From Patescibacteria group bacterium (GTDB lineage Bacteria > Patescibacteriota > Minisyncoccia > Moranbacterales > SCTJ01), in contig SCTJ01000023.1 of assembly GCA_004297805.1 (NCBI GenBank), forward strand, positions 1 through 33,698: a DNA stretch of 33,698 nucleotides, written 5' to 3'. The position numbers were made by a program, and so were the translations under genes. The notes under the pieces are model-generated. The model ran no database searches, had not been told where the DNA came from, and saw only the letters and a list, made by a program, of their open reading frames with translations. This document shows, one piece after another, positions 1 to 6,907 of this stretch. How positions within the stretch are numbered: the stretch's first letter is position 1; the number at the start of each line of letters is the position of its first letter.

Positions 1-1
1 C

Positions 2-901
2 AAGGAGGAAATTTTTTGTAGCGACAAAATTTCTCGTGGAGAGGTCATCCGGAAAATAAAATCAGAAACTATTCTGGTGAACAATCAAGGCGTCAAACCA
101 AGCTATGTTTTGAAAGTGGGCGATGTGATTGTCATAGAGCCGCAGGAGAAACAAGTGGCCAAGAAAGGGCCAGTGCCCAATTCAAAGATCAAGATAAAAG
201 TTATCAGTAACAATGATAATTTCTTGGTTATTAATAAACCAGCGGGAATTCAGGTTCACCCAGATGCTCATGAAAAGAACAGAACAGTGGTTAATTGGCT
301 CATGGCCAAATATCCGAAAACTAGGGATGTTCATGATGGGTCGCGAGAGGCCGAGCTGCGTCCGGGGATTGTGCATCGACTGGACAAGGACACAAGCGGT
401 GTGATGGTGATTGCCAAAAATCAGAAAACTTTCAAAGCCCTAAAAAAGTTGTTTCAGTCGCGCCAGGTTAGAAAAATTTATCTGGCAATAGTTCACGGCC
501 AATTAGAGAAGAAAGCGGGATTGATCGAAAAGCCGTTAGCCAAAGCCGCTAGCTATAAGAAGCAGACAATTGCCTCGAGTCGAACGAAAACCAAGGTTAG
601 GTCGGCAGTCACGGAATATCGAGTGATGAATGCAACAAAGGATTATTCTTTGTTGGAGGTTTATCCCAAAACTGGCCGGACACATCAGATTAGGGTCCAT
701 CTAACCTCAATCGGACATCCAATTATGGGCGACGCGCTATATAAGGGAAAGGGCACCATAACCGCCTCTGGGCCGCTGCCCGAGCGACATCTGCTGCATG
801 CTAGCCAATTGGAGTTCTCGCTGGCGGGGAAAAAATATACCTTTCGGACTGCTCTGCCGGATGAGTTTTTTGGATACTTTCCGATGGAGGTCAAACATTG
901 A
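2..901 (+). CDS. RluA-family 23S rRNA pseudouridine synthase (S4 domain + catalytic domain), 5' truncated by window edge
   Basis: Frame is open from base 2 (KEEIFCSDKISRGEVIRKIKSETILVNNQGVKPSYVLKVGDVI = S4-like). Catalytic motif RPGIVHRLDKDTSGVMVIAK and GRTHQIRVHL present. The ORF-track start at 77 (GTG) is internal. Confidence 0.95.
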   Translation, partial: KEEIFCSDKISRGEVIRKIKSETILVNNQGVKPSYVLKVGDVIVIEPQEKQVAKKGPVPNSKIKIKVISNNDNFLVINKPAGIQVHPDAHEKNRTVVNWLMAKYPKTRDVHDGSREAELRPGIVHRLDKDTSGVMVIAKNQKTFKALKKLFQSRQVRKIYLAIVHGQLEKKAGLIEKPLAKAASYKKQTIASSRTKTKVRSAVTEYRVMNATKDYSLLEVYPKTGRTHQIRVHLTSIGHPIMGDALYKGKGTITASGPLPERHLLHASQLEFSLAGKKYTFRTALPDEFFGYFPMEVKH

Positions 902-1168
902 CGAAAAAGAGGTTTGTCGGTATGATGAAAAAGCTTATAATTCCCAGTGAATCCGCAAGATAAAGTTTACTTTCTCTTGGGATGAGCGACGGAATTTCAA
1001 GCGCCTATAACAGCGCTTATTTTTATTAGAAAGTTCCAAAATCAAAGACCAAAATCCAGTTGATTCCCGTTGTCCTGATCCAGTTATGCAGCATTATTTG
1101 TTGGTTGGGTTTTGGCGCTAGCGGAAATTCTGGTTATTGGTGTTTCGGAGTTGGATTTTAAAATCACT

Positions 1169-1585
1169 ATGCACAAGAAAATCATCGAGTTCAACAAGGC
1201 ACTTCGCACCAAGGAAATGCCTGAGATCAAATCGGGAGACGTGGTGAAGGTTCGCCGACGTTTTGTTGACGGCGGAAAGGAAACAACCCAGCTTTTTGAA
1301 GGGATTGTCATTGCGGTGAAAGGTCGACAGAGCTCATCGCCAACCATTACTGTTCGTAAGGTTTCTCATGGGGTGGGAGTTGAGTTGGTGTTGCCGATAT
1401 TCTCTCCGTTGGTCAAAAGTGTTGAGGTGGTGAAGCGAGCCAAGGTTCGTCGCTCCAAGCTTTATTACATTCGCGAGAAATCAGCCAAATCTTTGAAAAT
1501 GAAATATAAGGAGCTCTCTTCATTGATTGCTAAGGAAGAAGAGGAGAAGCCAGCGGCTAAAGAGGAAGCTGCCAAGGCAGAATAG
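1169..1585 (+). CDS. rplS: 50S ribosomal protein L19
   Basis: MHKKIIEFNKALRTKEMPEIKSGDVVKVRRRF...GIVIAVKGRQSSSPTITVRKVSHGVGVELVLPIFSP...KVRRSKLYYIR is typical L19. ATG at 1169 preferred over the track start at 1112. Confidence 0.95.
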   Translation: MHKKIIEFNKALRTKEMPEIKSGDVVKVRRRFVDGGKETTQLFEGIVIAVKGRQSSSPTITVRKVSHGVGVELVLPIFSPLVKSVEVVKRAKVRRSKLYYIREKSAKSLKMKYKELSSLIAKEEEEKPAAKEEAAKAE

Positions 1586-1604
1586 CCTTGCCTGCATTTC
1601 CGCT

Positions 1605-1685
1605 GGGGATATGGTGGAATTGGTATACACACACGTTTGAGGGGCGTGGCCGCAAGGCGTGAGGGTTCGAGTCCCTCTATCCCCA
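1605..1685 (+). tRNA. tRNA-Leu (anticodon GAG)
   Basis: GGGGATA/TATCCCC acceptor, anticodon stem CACGT/GCGTG with loop TTGAGGG, long variable arm GCCGCAAGGC, T arm GAGGGTTCGAGTCCCTC. Confidence 0.93.
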
Positions 1686-1821
1686 CTCCATTTGATAGAC
1701 GAGAACGGGAAGGGGTCGGGAAACGGGAGTTTCCTGATGGCGGAAGTATTGAAACCGCTGGGTTTCAAAGAGCGGAGCGAGTGAGATTGTCCCTCTATCC
1801 CCACAATATCCTCACCCTCTT

Positions 1822-1895
1822 GCGCGCTTAGCTCAGTTGGTTAGAGCATCTCATTTACACTGAGAGGGTCGGGGGTTCGAATCCCTCAGCGCGCA
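1822..1895 (+). tRNA. tRNA-Val (anticodon UAC)
   Basis: GCGCGCT/AGCGCGC acceptor, D arm GCTCAGTTGGTTAGAGC, anticodon loop TTTACAC, T arm GGGGGTTCGAATCCCTC. Confidence 0.93.
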
Positions 1896-1900
1896 CCGTC

Positions 1901-1923
1901 GTCGAGGTGGCTCAGTGGTAGAG
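1901..1923 (+). pseudogene. Truncated tRNA fragment (5' acceptor strand + D arm only)
   Basis: GTCGAGGTGGCTCAGTGGTAGAG matches the first 23 nt of the adjacent tRNA-Phe (GCCGAGGTAGCTCAGTGGTAGAG) at 21 of 23 positions, then runs into tcctgcacaaatttttaga with no T arm. Confidence 0.75.
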
Positions 1924-1942
1924 TCCTGCACAAATTTTTAGA

Positions 1943-2017
1943 GCCGAGGTAGCTCAGTGGTAGAGCGAAGGACTGAAAATCCTTGCGTCGGCAGTTCAAT
2001 TCTGCCCCTCGGCACCA
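1943..2017 (+). tRNA. tRNA-Phe (anticodon GAA), CCA encoded
   Basis: GCCGAGG/CCTCGGC acceptor, anticodon arm AAGGA-CTGAAAA-TCCTT, followed by A-CCA. Confidence 0.94.
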
Positions 2018-2045
2018 AAAAATAGGAAGGAGTTGCATGGCCGCC

Positions 2046-2118
2046 GGGACTGTAGCTCAGCGGTTAGAGCGGGCGACTCATAATCGCTTGGTCGCTGGTT
2101 CGATTCCAGCCAGTCCCA
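2046..2118 (+). tRNA. tRNA with CAU anticodon, probably tRNA-Ile2 (lysidine-modified)
   Basis: GGGACTG/CAGTCCC acceptor. Anticodon/variable/T region GGCGACTCATAATCGCTTGGTCGCTGGTTC closely resembles E. coli tRNA-Ile2 as I remember it. Not initiator-like (no GGG/CCC anticodon stem). Confidence 0.85.
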
Positions 2119-2181
2119 CTCGACAAGTAGATTTAGAACAGTCTGTATAGTTTACAAAAGATTAGCTAAAGTTATGATTAA

Positions 2182-2215
2182 GCGGGCTTGCCCGCCGAAG
2201 CGTAGCGTAGGCGGG
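2182..2215 (+). repeat. GC-rich interspersed-type palindromic element abutting tRNA-Gly
   Basis: GCGGGCTTGCCCGC (2182-2195) and CCCGCC-gaagcgtagcgta-GGCGGG (2191-2215). The final GCGGG is the 5' acceptor strand of the tRNA. Confidence 0.6.
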
Positions 2216-2282
2216 TATCGTATAGTGGCTATTATGCGTCCTTGCCAAGGACGAGATGGGGGTTCGATTCCCCCTACCCGCT
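2211..2282 (+). tRNA. tRNA-Gly (anticodon GCC)
   Basis: GCGGGTA/TACCCGC acceptor, anticodon arm CGTCC-TTGCCAA-GGACG, T arm GGGGGTTCGATTCCCCC. Confidence 0.94.
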
Positions 2283-2285
2283 CAA

Positions 2286-2326
2286 AAAACTAAAAAGATC
2301 CAGTTTGACTGGGTCTTTTTAGTTTT
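2286..2326. terminator. Bidirectional intrinsic terminator
   Basis: AAAACTAAAAAGATCCAGT-TTG-ACTGGGTCTTTTTAGTTTT: 19-nt arms, A-tract and T-tract on both sides, between tRNA-Gly (+) and the TrmB-like gene (-). Confidence 0.85.
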
Positions 2327-2349
2327 ACGGACGGAAAGATAACCTTGCG

Positions 2350-3108
2350 CTACTTTTTTCTGGCCGCCTTCCAAAGAATATCGAACTGCATTTGTTGGAG
2401 AGCGACAAACTCAGTGCTTTCAACAATGAACCCGAAAGATTCCTTTTGAGAACTAATGAAGGCGACTTTATTTTCATAGATCACATAGCCCATGGGCGAT
2501 GGCTGTTGGCTCTCGAGAATTCGTCGCTCTACGTCTGGTCCATCATCAATAAAAATATTCTTGGTTACTTTCTTCGGGCGAGCTCCCCAAATAGTTTGGA
2601 TAGAGATACCGTGCGCTGCCCGTCGAGCACTGAACCACAGTAGAAATTCTTTGCCGAGAAAATTCAACATCTGTTCGTATGGCCAATAGATATGGAGCGC
2701 GATGTCGTCATACCAAAGCAGATCTTTGAGGAGTTGCCTCACTCCTTCCTGGCCTTCAAAAAATCTCACCTTAGGCTGGGCGGACCGGGTCTTTTGAGCC
2801 AGGCTGCTCAGGTTTTGGGAGAGGAATTTTTTTTGAACGGTCAGTTTCTCAAGCTGTTCGTCGAGCAGGGCTGAAAGTTGGCGAACGTCGCTCGCTTCAA
2901 AAAAAGTTTTTCCTTCCACTGAGAGCTCCGTGACGAGGCCTTTGTCGCGGAGGATTTTGACTTGATCATAAATGGACGTTCGCGTGATGCCGGTGCGAAG
3001 GGCCAATGTGCGAGCAGTCGCCCTCCCTTTTTCCAGGAGAGAAACATAGATCGCTTGGGCGGGAACGGGAATATTAATGGCGGCCAGAATTCTTTTGACG
3101 TTTTCCAT
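2350..3108 (-). CDS. TrmB-family / sugar-sensing-type HTH transcriptional regulator
   Basis: N-terminal wHTH (MENVKRILAAINIPVPAQAIYVSLLEKGRATARTLALRTGITRTSIYDQVKILRDKGLV), coiled region, effector-like C-terminal domain. MENVKR start (3108) preferred over 3150. Confidence 0.8.
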   Translation of the reverse strand: MENVKRILAAINIPVPAQAIYVSLLEKGRATARTLALRTGITRTSIYDQVKILRDKGLVTELSVEGKTFFEASDVRQLSALLDEQLEKLTVQKKFLSQNLSSLAQKTRSAQPKVRFFEGQEGVRQLLKDLLWYDDIALHIYWPYEQMLNFLGKEFLLWFSARRAAHGISIQTIWGARPKKVTKNIFIDDGPDVERRILESQQPSPMGYVIYENKVAFISSQKESFGFIVESTEFVALQQMQFDILWKAARKK

Positions 3109-3228
3109 AGAGTTGAGCTTATTTGTCGAGTGTCGACGACATATTAACACATTGGGGGGTTTCGCGCTAGAGTGTCCTCAGTTCATTGAGAGACGAAATC
3201 AAACAACGGGGAAAATCCCCAGGAGGAA

Positions 3229-3768
3229 GTGAAAATGGAAAAGAACGTCACCCGTATCAAGAAGTCCCTGACCTTCGTTCCCCGGTCGCTCTCACAGGCC
3301 AATACCCTGCTTGGCGAGTTGGGGGCGACCCAGGACACGATCAACGAGATCGAAAAGGCTCTGGCCGACGAGATCCGTGCGATCAAGGCCAAGGTGGCCA
3401 AAAAGCTTGGGAGCCTGGTGGTCATCCGCGACACTCAGCTCAATTCCCTCTTTGCCTATGCCAACCAGAACAAGGGCGTTCTGACTGAGGACCGTCGGAG
3501 CATCCAGCTCACTTCCGGAACGTTTGGCTGGCGCTGGTCGACTCCGCGGGTCGAGATCGATGGCACCGATGCGGAAACCATCGAGATGCTCAAGGAGACC
3601 GACAACGAGCGGTACATCCGGATCATCGAAGAAGTCAATCGTCAGCTTCTCCTTGAGGAGAAGCCGGCGATCGATGGCATTTCCTATGAGCAGGATGAGG
3701 AATTCTTCGCCGTTCCGAAGCAGAAGGGCAAGAAGGCCAAGACCCTGACTCACGCCATCGACCGTTAG
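3229..3768 (+). CDS. Mu Gam-like host-nuclease inhibitor / DNA-end-binding protein
   Basis: Coiled N-terminus plus SGTFGWRWSTPRVEIDGTDAETIEMLKETDNERYIRIIEEVNRQLLLE...GISYEQDEEFFAVPKQKG, which parallels the Mu Gam pattern (TGDVSWR..P.V.I.GMDAVMETLE..GLQRFIR.K.EINKEAIL..PKAV..V.GI....EDFSI.P). Good SD (aggagg) before MKMEKN. Confidence 0.85.
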   Translation: MKMEKNVTRIKKSLTFVPRSLSQANTLLGELGATQDTINEIEKALADEIRAIKAKVAKKLGSLVVIRDTQLNSLFAYANQNKGVLTEDRRSIQLTSGTFGWRWSTPRVEIDGTDAETIEMLKETDNERYIRIIEEVNRQLLLEEKPAIDGISYEQDEEFFAVPKQKGKKAKTLTHAIDR

Positions 3769-3788
3769 GTCGGGCAGTTCCCTCTCAC

Positions 3789-3826
3789 AAGCGGTGAGGC
3801 TCATCGAGCCAATACCCGCTTTTTTA
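3789..3826 (+). terminator. Intrinsic terminator downstream of gam-like gene
   Basis: AAGCGG...GGCTC-atc-GAGCC...CCGCTTTTTT nested hairpin with T-run. Confidence 0.7.
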
Positions 3827-4161
3827 ATTTCCGGCGATCTTGTGATTTCATTCCGACCTGGAGTTTTGAGTTTATCTGCCAGGAGGAATTTAAATAAAGT
3901 ACTTTTATTTGAACCAAGCTAGAATATTATGTGATCAAGATGATCGGAAATACCCAAAGCAAGGTGTTTTTAGTTAGGCTTTTCACTAGTACTTTGTTTT
4001 AGCCATTTATCGTCCGGGCAGTCTTGACAAAATGGATATTTTTGGTATATTACTCTGTCGTGGTTTTTTGACATTCTGTGATAAACAAAACAATCGGGGA
4101 GCATTCGAAAATGTTCCCTCTAAAACTAACGACGGCAATCTAACCTGGGAGGGTGTGGGAC

Positions 4162-5943
4162 ATGATGCTTCATGAGATCGGGGTCGTTTTTGTGGCTGCA
4201 GCCCTGATGGGGCTGCTCTTCTACAGATTCAAACAACCGCTGATCCCTGCCTTCGTGTTGGCAGGCGTTCTCGTCGGGCCGTTAGTCCTGAACTGGGTTC
4301 ACAACGCCAAGACTATCTCCGAGCTGGCCGAGGTCTCAGTGGCCATGCTGCTGTTCCTCATCGGGACGGAGATGGATTTGTCGAGGCTCAAGGAGCAGGG
4401 GCTGATCGTAATTCTGGGTGGCACACTCCAAGTGGCTGTGACCTTCGCAGTTGGCTTTGGGGTTGCCATCCTGTTCGGCTTCAGCAGTGTGGCAGCGTGT
4501 TACCTGGGGTTTGTCTTGGCCTTCAGCTCCACCATGCTGGTGGTCAAAATCCTGGGTGATCGGGGAAAGCTGAGTACTGTCTTTGGACGGATCACTGTCG
4601 GCATCCTGGTGATCCAGGACATCTACGCCATCTTTGCCCTGTCTCTGTTGGGTATGGCGGGCAAGGTGTCCCTGAACTCGGTACTGGTGACCCTTACAGC
4701 AACAGCTGGGACAATTCTGATTATCGTCCTGCTAGCCGGAAGACTCGGTTTTCCTAGGCTGCTGAGGTTTGTGTCTCTGGAGAAGGAGTTGCTGATCCTC
4801 ACGATCTTGGGATCGATATTCGTCGGTGGTTTTTACGCCGAGAGTGTCCAGCTCTCTCTGGGTATCGGCGCCTTCCTGGTCGGACTGGCCCTGTCGAACC
4901 TCATATACACAAATGAGATCGTCGGGGACCTCAAGCCGCTCAAGGCGTTCTTTACCCCGCTATTCTTCGCCTCTTTGGGGCTGATGATAGCGCCAGAAAC
5001 CGCAAGTCCAGGACCCGATCTCCTGATCTTGCTGTCGAAAAACATCGGGCTCATTGTTGTCTTCAGCGTACTGGCGCTGGTCGTCAAGCCGCTGTCGATT
5101 ATGGGCCTGGTGGGCATGTTCGGCTATACGCGTAATGACTCCTTTGGTACCGGCGTCTCCTTGGGTCAGTTGTCCGAGTTCGGACTGATCCTGGTGGCGC
5201 ATGGCATCGCAGTCAAACACCTGGAGGCCGAGCTGCTGCCGGTTATGGTCATCGTGGTAGTGGGCAGCATGGCTGCCTCCTCCTACGTGATCAAATATAG
5301 CAGCGGATTGTTCTACCACTTAAAGGGCCTTTGGGGATGGACCGAGCGCCTTAGTCTTGTCAAGAAAGGCGAGAACGGTGTTAGTACTCAGGTCGAGAAG
5401 TTCAGTCCTGAGTTTGTCTTAGTGGGCTGTGACCGGTTGGGCGGTGGCATCGAAGCAGCCCTGAGGGAATCCGGATTCTCCTACGCGGTTTTCGATTCTG
5501 ATCCGGCCATCTTCGAGAAGCTGGTCGCGAAGGGGGTCAGGTGCTACTTCGGGGACGTGGAAAACGAAGAGGTTCTGGAGAGTGTGGGCTGGAAGAACGT
5601 GAAAGCCGTTTTCTCCTCGGCCCCTGGACACCACATCAACGAGGTGCTGGCTGCCTTCCTACATCGAGTTGCACCGGAGACCAACCTAGTGCCGATCGTC
5701 AGGAGAGAGTCTCTCGTCAAAATCCTCTACGACAAGGGGGCTCACCTGGTCCTGCATGTCGACGCATTGGCTGCGTTTGGGCTGATGAACGAATCAGGAC
5801 CAGTTACTCTCGCAAACATTCTCAATAATCCAGAGAAGATCCGGGAGTTGGGGAAGGAGCTGCGGGAAAAGGATACGTCGGTGGCCAGTATCCTCGGCAA
5901 GAACTTGAATGGCCGCCATCAGTGCAACGCATCGGAAGCATGA
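4162..5943 (+). CDS. CPA2/Kef-type monovalent cation:proton antiporter with C-terminal RCK_N (TrkA-N-like) domain
   Basis: Multi-span N-terminus (GVVFVAAALMGLLFYRFKQPLIPAFVLAGVLVGPLVL...LLFLIGTEMDLSRL...FSSTMLVVKIL.DRGKLSTVFGRITVGILVIQDI) and Rossmann-like FVLVGCDRLGGGIEAALRESGFSYAVFDSDPAIFEKLVAKGVRCYFGDVENEEVL. ATG 4162 follows gggagggtgt. Confidence 0.92.
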   Translation: MMLHEIGVVFVAAALMGLLFYRFKQPLIPAFVLAGVLVGPLVLNWVHNAKTISELAEVSVAMLLFLIGTEMDLSRLKEQGLIVILGGTLQVAVTFAVGFGVAILFGFSSVAACYLGFVLAFSSTMLVVKILGDRGKLSTVFGRITVGILVIQDIYAIFALSLLGMAGKVSLNSVLVTLTATAGTILIIVLLAGRLGFPRLLRFVSLEKELLILTILGSIFVGGFYAESVQLSLGIGAFLVGLALSNLIYTNEIVGDLKPLKAFFTPLFFASLGLMIAPETASPGPDLLILLSKNIGLIVVFSVLALVVKPLSIMGLVGMFGYTRNDSFGTGVSLGQLSEFGLILVAHGIAVKHLEAELLPVMVIVVVGSMAASSYVIKYSSGLFYHLKGLWGWTERLSLVKKGENGVSTQVEKFSPEFVLVGCDRLGGGIEAALRESGFSYAVFDSDPAIFEKLVAKGVRCYFGDVENEEVLESVGWKNVKAVFSSAPGHHINEVLAAFLHRVAPETNLVPIVRRESLVKILYDKGAHLVLHVDALAAFGLMNESGPVTLANILNNPEKIRELGKELREKDTSVASILGKNLNGRHQCNASEA

Positions 5944-5961
5944 GGGGGGTGAGATAATGAC

Positions 5962-5991
5962 GGGGGCGAGGAAGAATTCTTTCTCGCCCCC
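5962..5991. terminator. Strong hairpin after antiporter gene
   Basis: GGGGGCGAGgAAGAA/TTCTTtCTCGCCCCC near-perfect 15-nt arms. No long T-tract, so its termination role is uncertain. Confidence 0.5.
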
Positions 5992-6076
5992 CTCAAGATT
6001 AATTTGCAATAGCGCATGCACAAAAGATTTCATCAAAAAGTATATTTGAAATGTATCGAAGGTTGGTAGGAAATGA

Positions 6077-6152
6077 TAGACAAAAGTATATTTTCATGCT
6101 ATAATTGATTTACAGTGATAAAAGATGTTTCAACGGGTGTGCCCCGTTTTTT
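6077..6152 (+). promoter_or_regulatory. sigma70-like promoter plus leader hairpin/U-tract
   Basis: TAGACA (6077-6082) - N17 - TATAAT (6100-6105); AACGGG-TGTGC-CCCGTT-TTTT hairpin at 6132-6152. Confidence 0.65.
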
Positions 6153-6168
6153 GTTTTATATAGGAACT

Positions 6169-6780
6169 ATGCGACGAAGAGCCTTGAGAAAAATTAAGAG
6201 TTGTAGAAAGGTTACAGCCAAGGTGCTGAAGAAAATACCGCTGCCAAAATTGGAGAGCGCTCTTTTTGCATTGTTGATTGTCTTCTCTATTTCTTTTGGC
6301 TTGCTGCTCTTTGCTTCTGAGTTGCAAATCAGGAATGAAAAAACCGTGACGGATGTTCCACCTCGGTTTGTGATTGATCCGCAGTTGAAGGAAATGGTAA
6401 CTGGATACCCAATGGAAAAAATGTTGCCGCAACTTTCCAAACTGGATAAAGAAACGGCGGCCTATTTGGTGGCGATTGCTAAGAAGGAAAGTAACTGGGG
6501 AAAACACTCTCCCAAGAAAAATGGGATCGAGTGCTACAACTATTGGGGATTCCGCGGAACTTATAACCAGACTCTTTCTGGGTACAGTTGTTTTGATTCT
6601 CCGGCCCAAGCCGTGCGCGTGGTTGGCAGGAGAATTGCCGAGTTGGTGAGCCAGGGTATTAATACCCCCGAAGAGATGGTAGTGTGGAAATGCGGCAGCA
6701 CTTGCGCGGGACACGATCCGGGAGCGGTTCGGAAGTGGATTCAGGATGTGCAGTATTACCATCATCAGATGTTCAACTAG
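6169..6780 (+). CDS. Membrane-anchored glucosaminidase/lysozyme-like cell-wall hydrolase
   Basis: One TM segment (ALFALLIVFSISFGLLLFASEL), then AAYLVAIAKKESNWGKHSPKKNGIECYNYWGFRGTYN....GYSCFDSPAQAVRVVGRRI, a lysozyme-fold/glucosaminidase pattern. ATG 6169 chosen because the track start (6115) reads through the leader hairpin. Confidence 0.7.
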   Translation: MRRRALRKIKSCRKVTAKVLKKIPLPKLESALFALLIVFSISFGLLLFASELQIRNEKTVTDVPPRFVIDPQLKEMVTGYPMEKMLPQLSKLDKETAAYLVAIAKKESNWGKHSPKKNGIECYNYWGFRGTYNQTLSGYSCFDSPAQAVRVVGRRIAELVSQGINTPEEMVVWKCGSTCAGHDPGAVRKWIQDVQYYHHQMFN

Positions 6781-6805
6781 AAACTACAAATTGTATCGGC
6801 AAAAA

Positions 6806-6830
6806 TCTCCATCTCGGTGGGGTTTTTTGT
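6806..6830 (+). terminator. Intrinsic terminator
   Basis: CTCCA-tctcgg-TGGGG-TTTTTTG. Confidence 0.6.
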
Positions 6831-6907
6831 TTGGGCGACTAGTTCAAAATTGTGGTAGAATATGACCATCAATCGGTTCAGATGAGTGAGAAATAAAAAT
6901 TCCAAAA

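Noticed and set aside
1520-1831. ORFs over the tRNA-Leu region (1465-1686 -, 1520-1804 -, 1637-1831 +)
   Set aside because: They overlap tRNA sequence and repeats; translated products are artefacts.
3292-3804. 170-aa minus-strand ORF overlapping the gam-like gene
   Set aside because: Shadow ORF caused by GC-rich codon bias of the plus-strand gene, whose product matches a known family; no independent start or motif.
3840-4090. Possible small ORF/ncRNA after the gam-like terminator (gccaggaggaatttaaataaag has an SD-like motif)
   Set aside because: No start codon at a suitable spacing and no convincing fold; left as intergenic.
6130-6765. 211-aa minus-strand ORF opposite the glucosaminidase-like gene
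   Set aside because: Plus-strand product has a TM anchor and lysozyme-like motifs; the antisense product is low-quality (His/Asn-rich, no domain).
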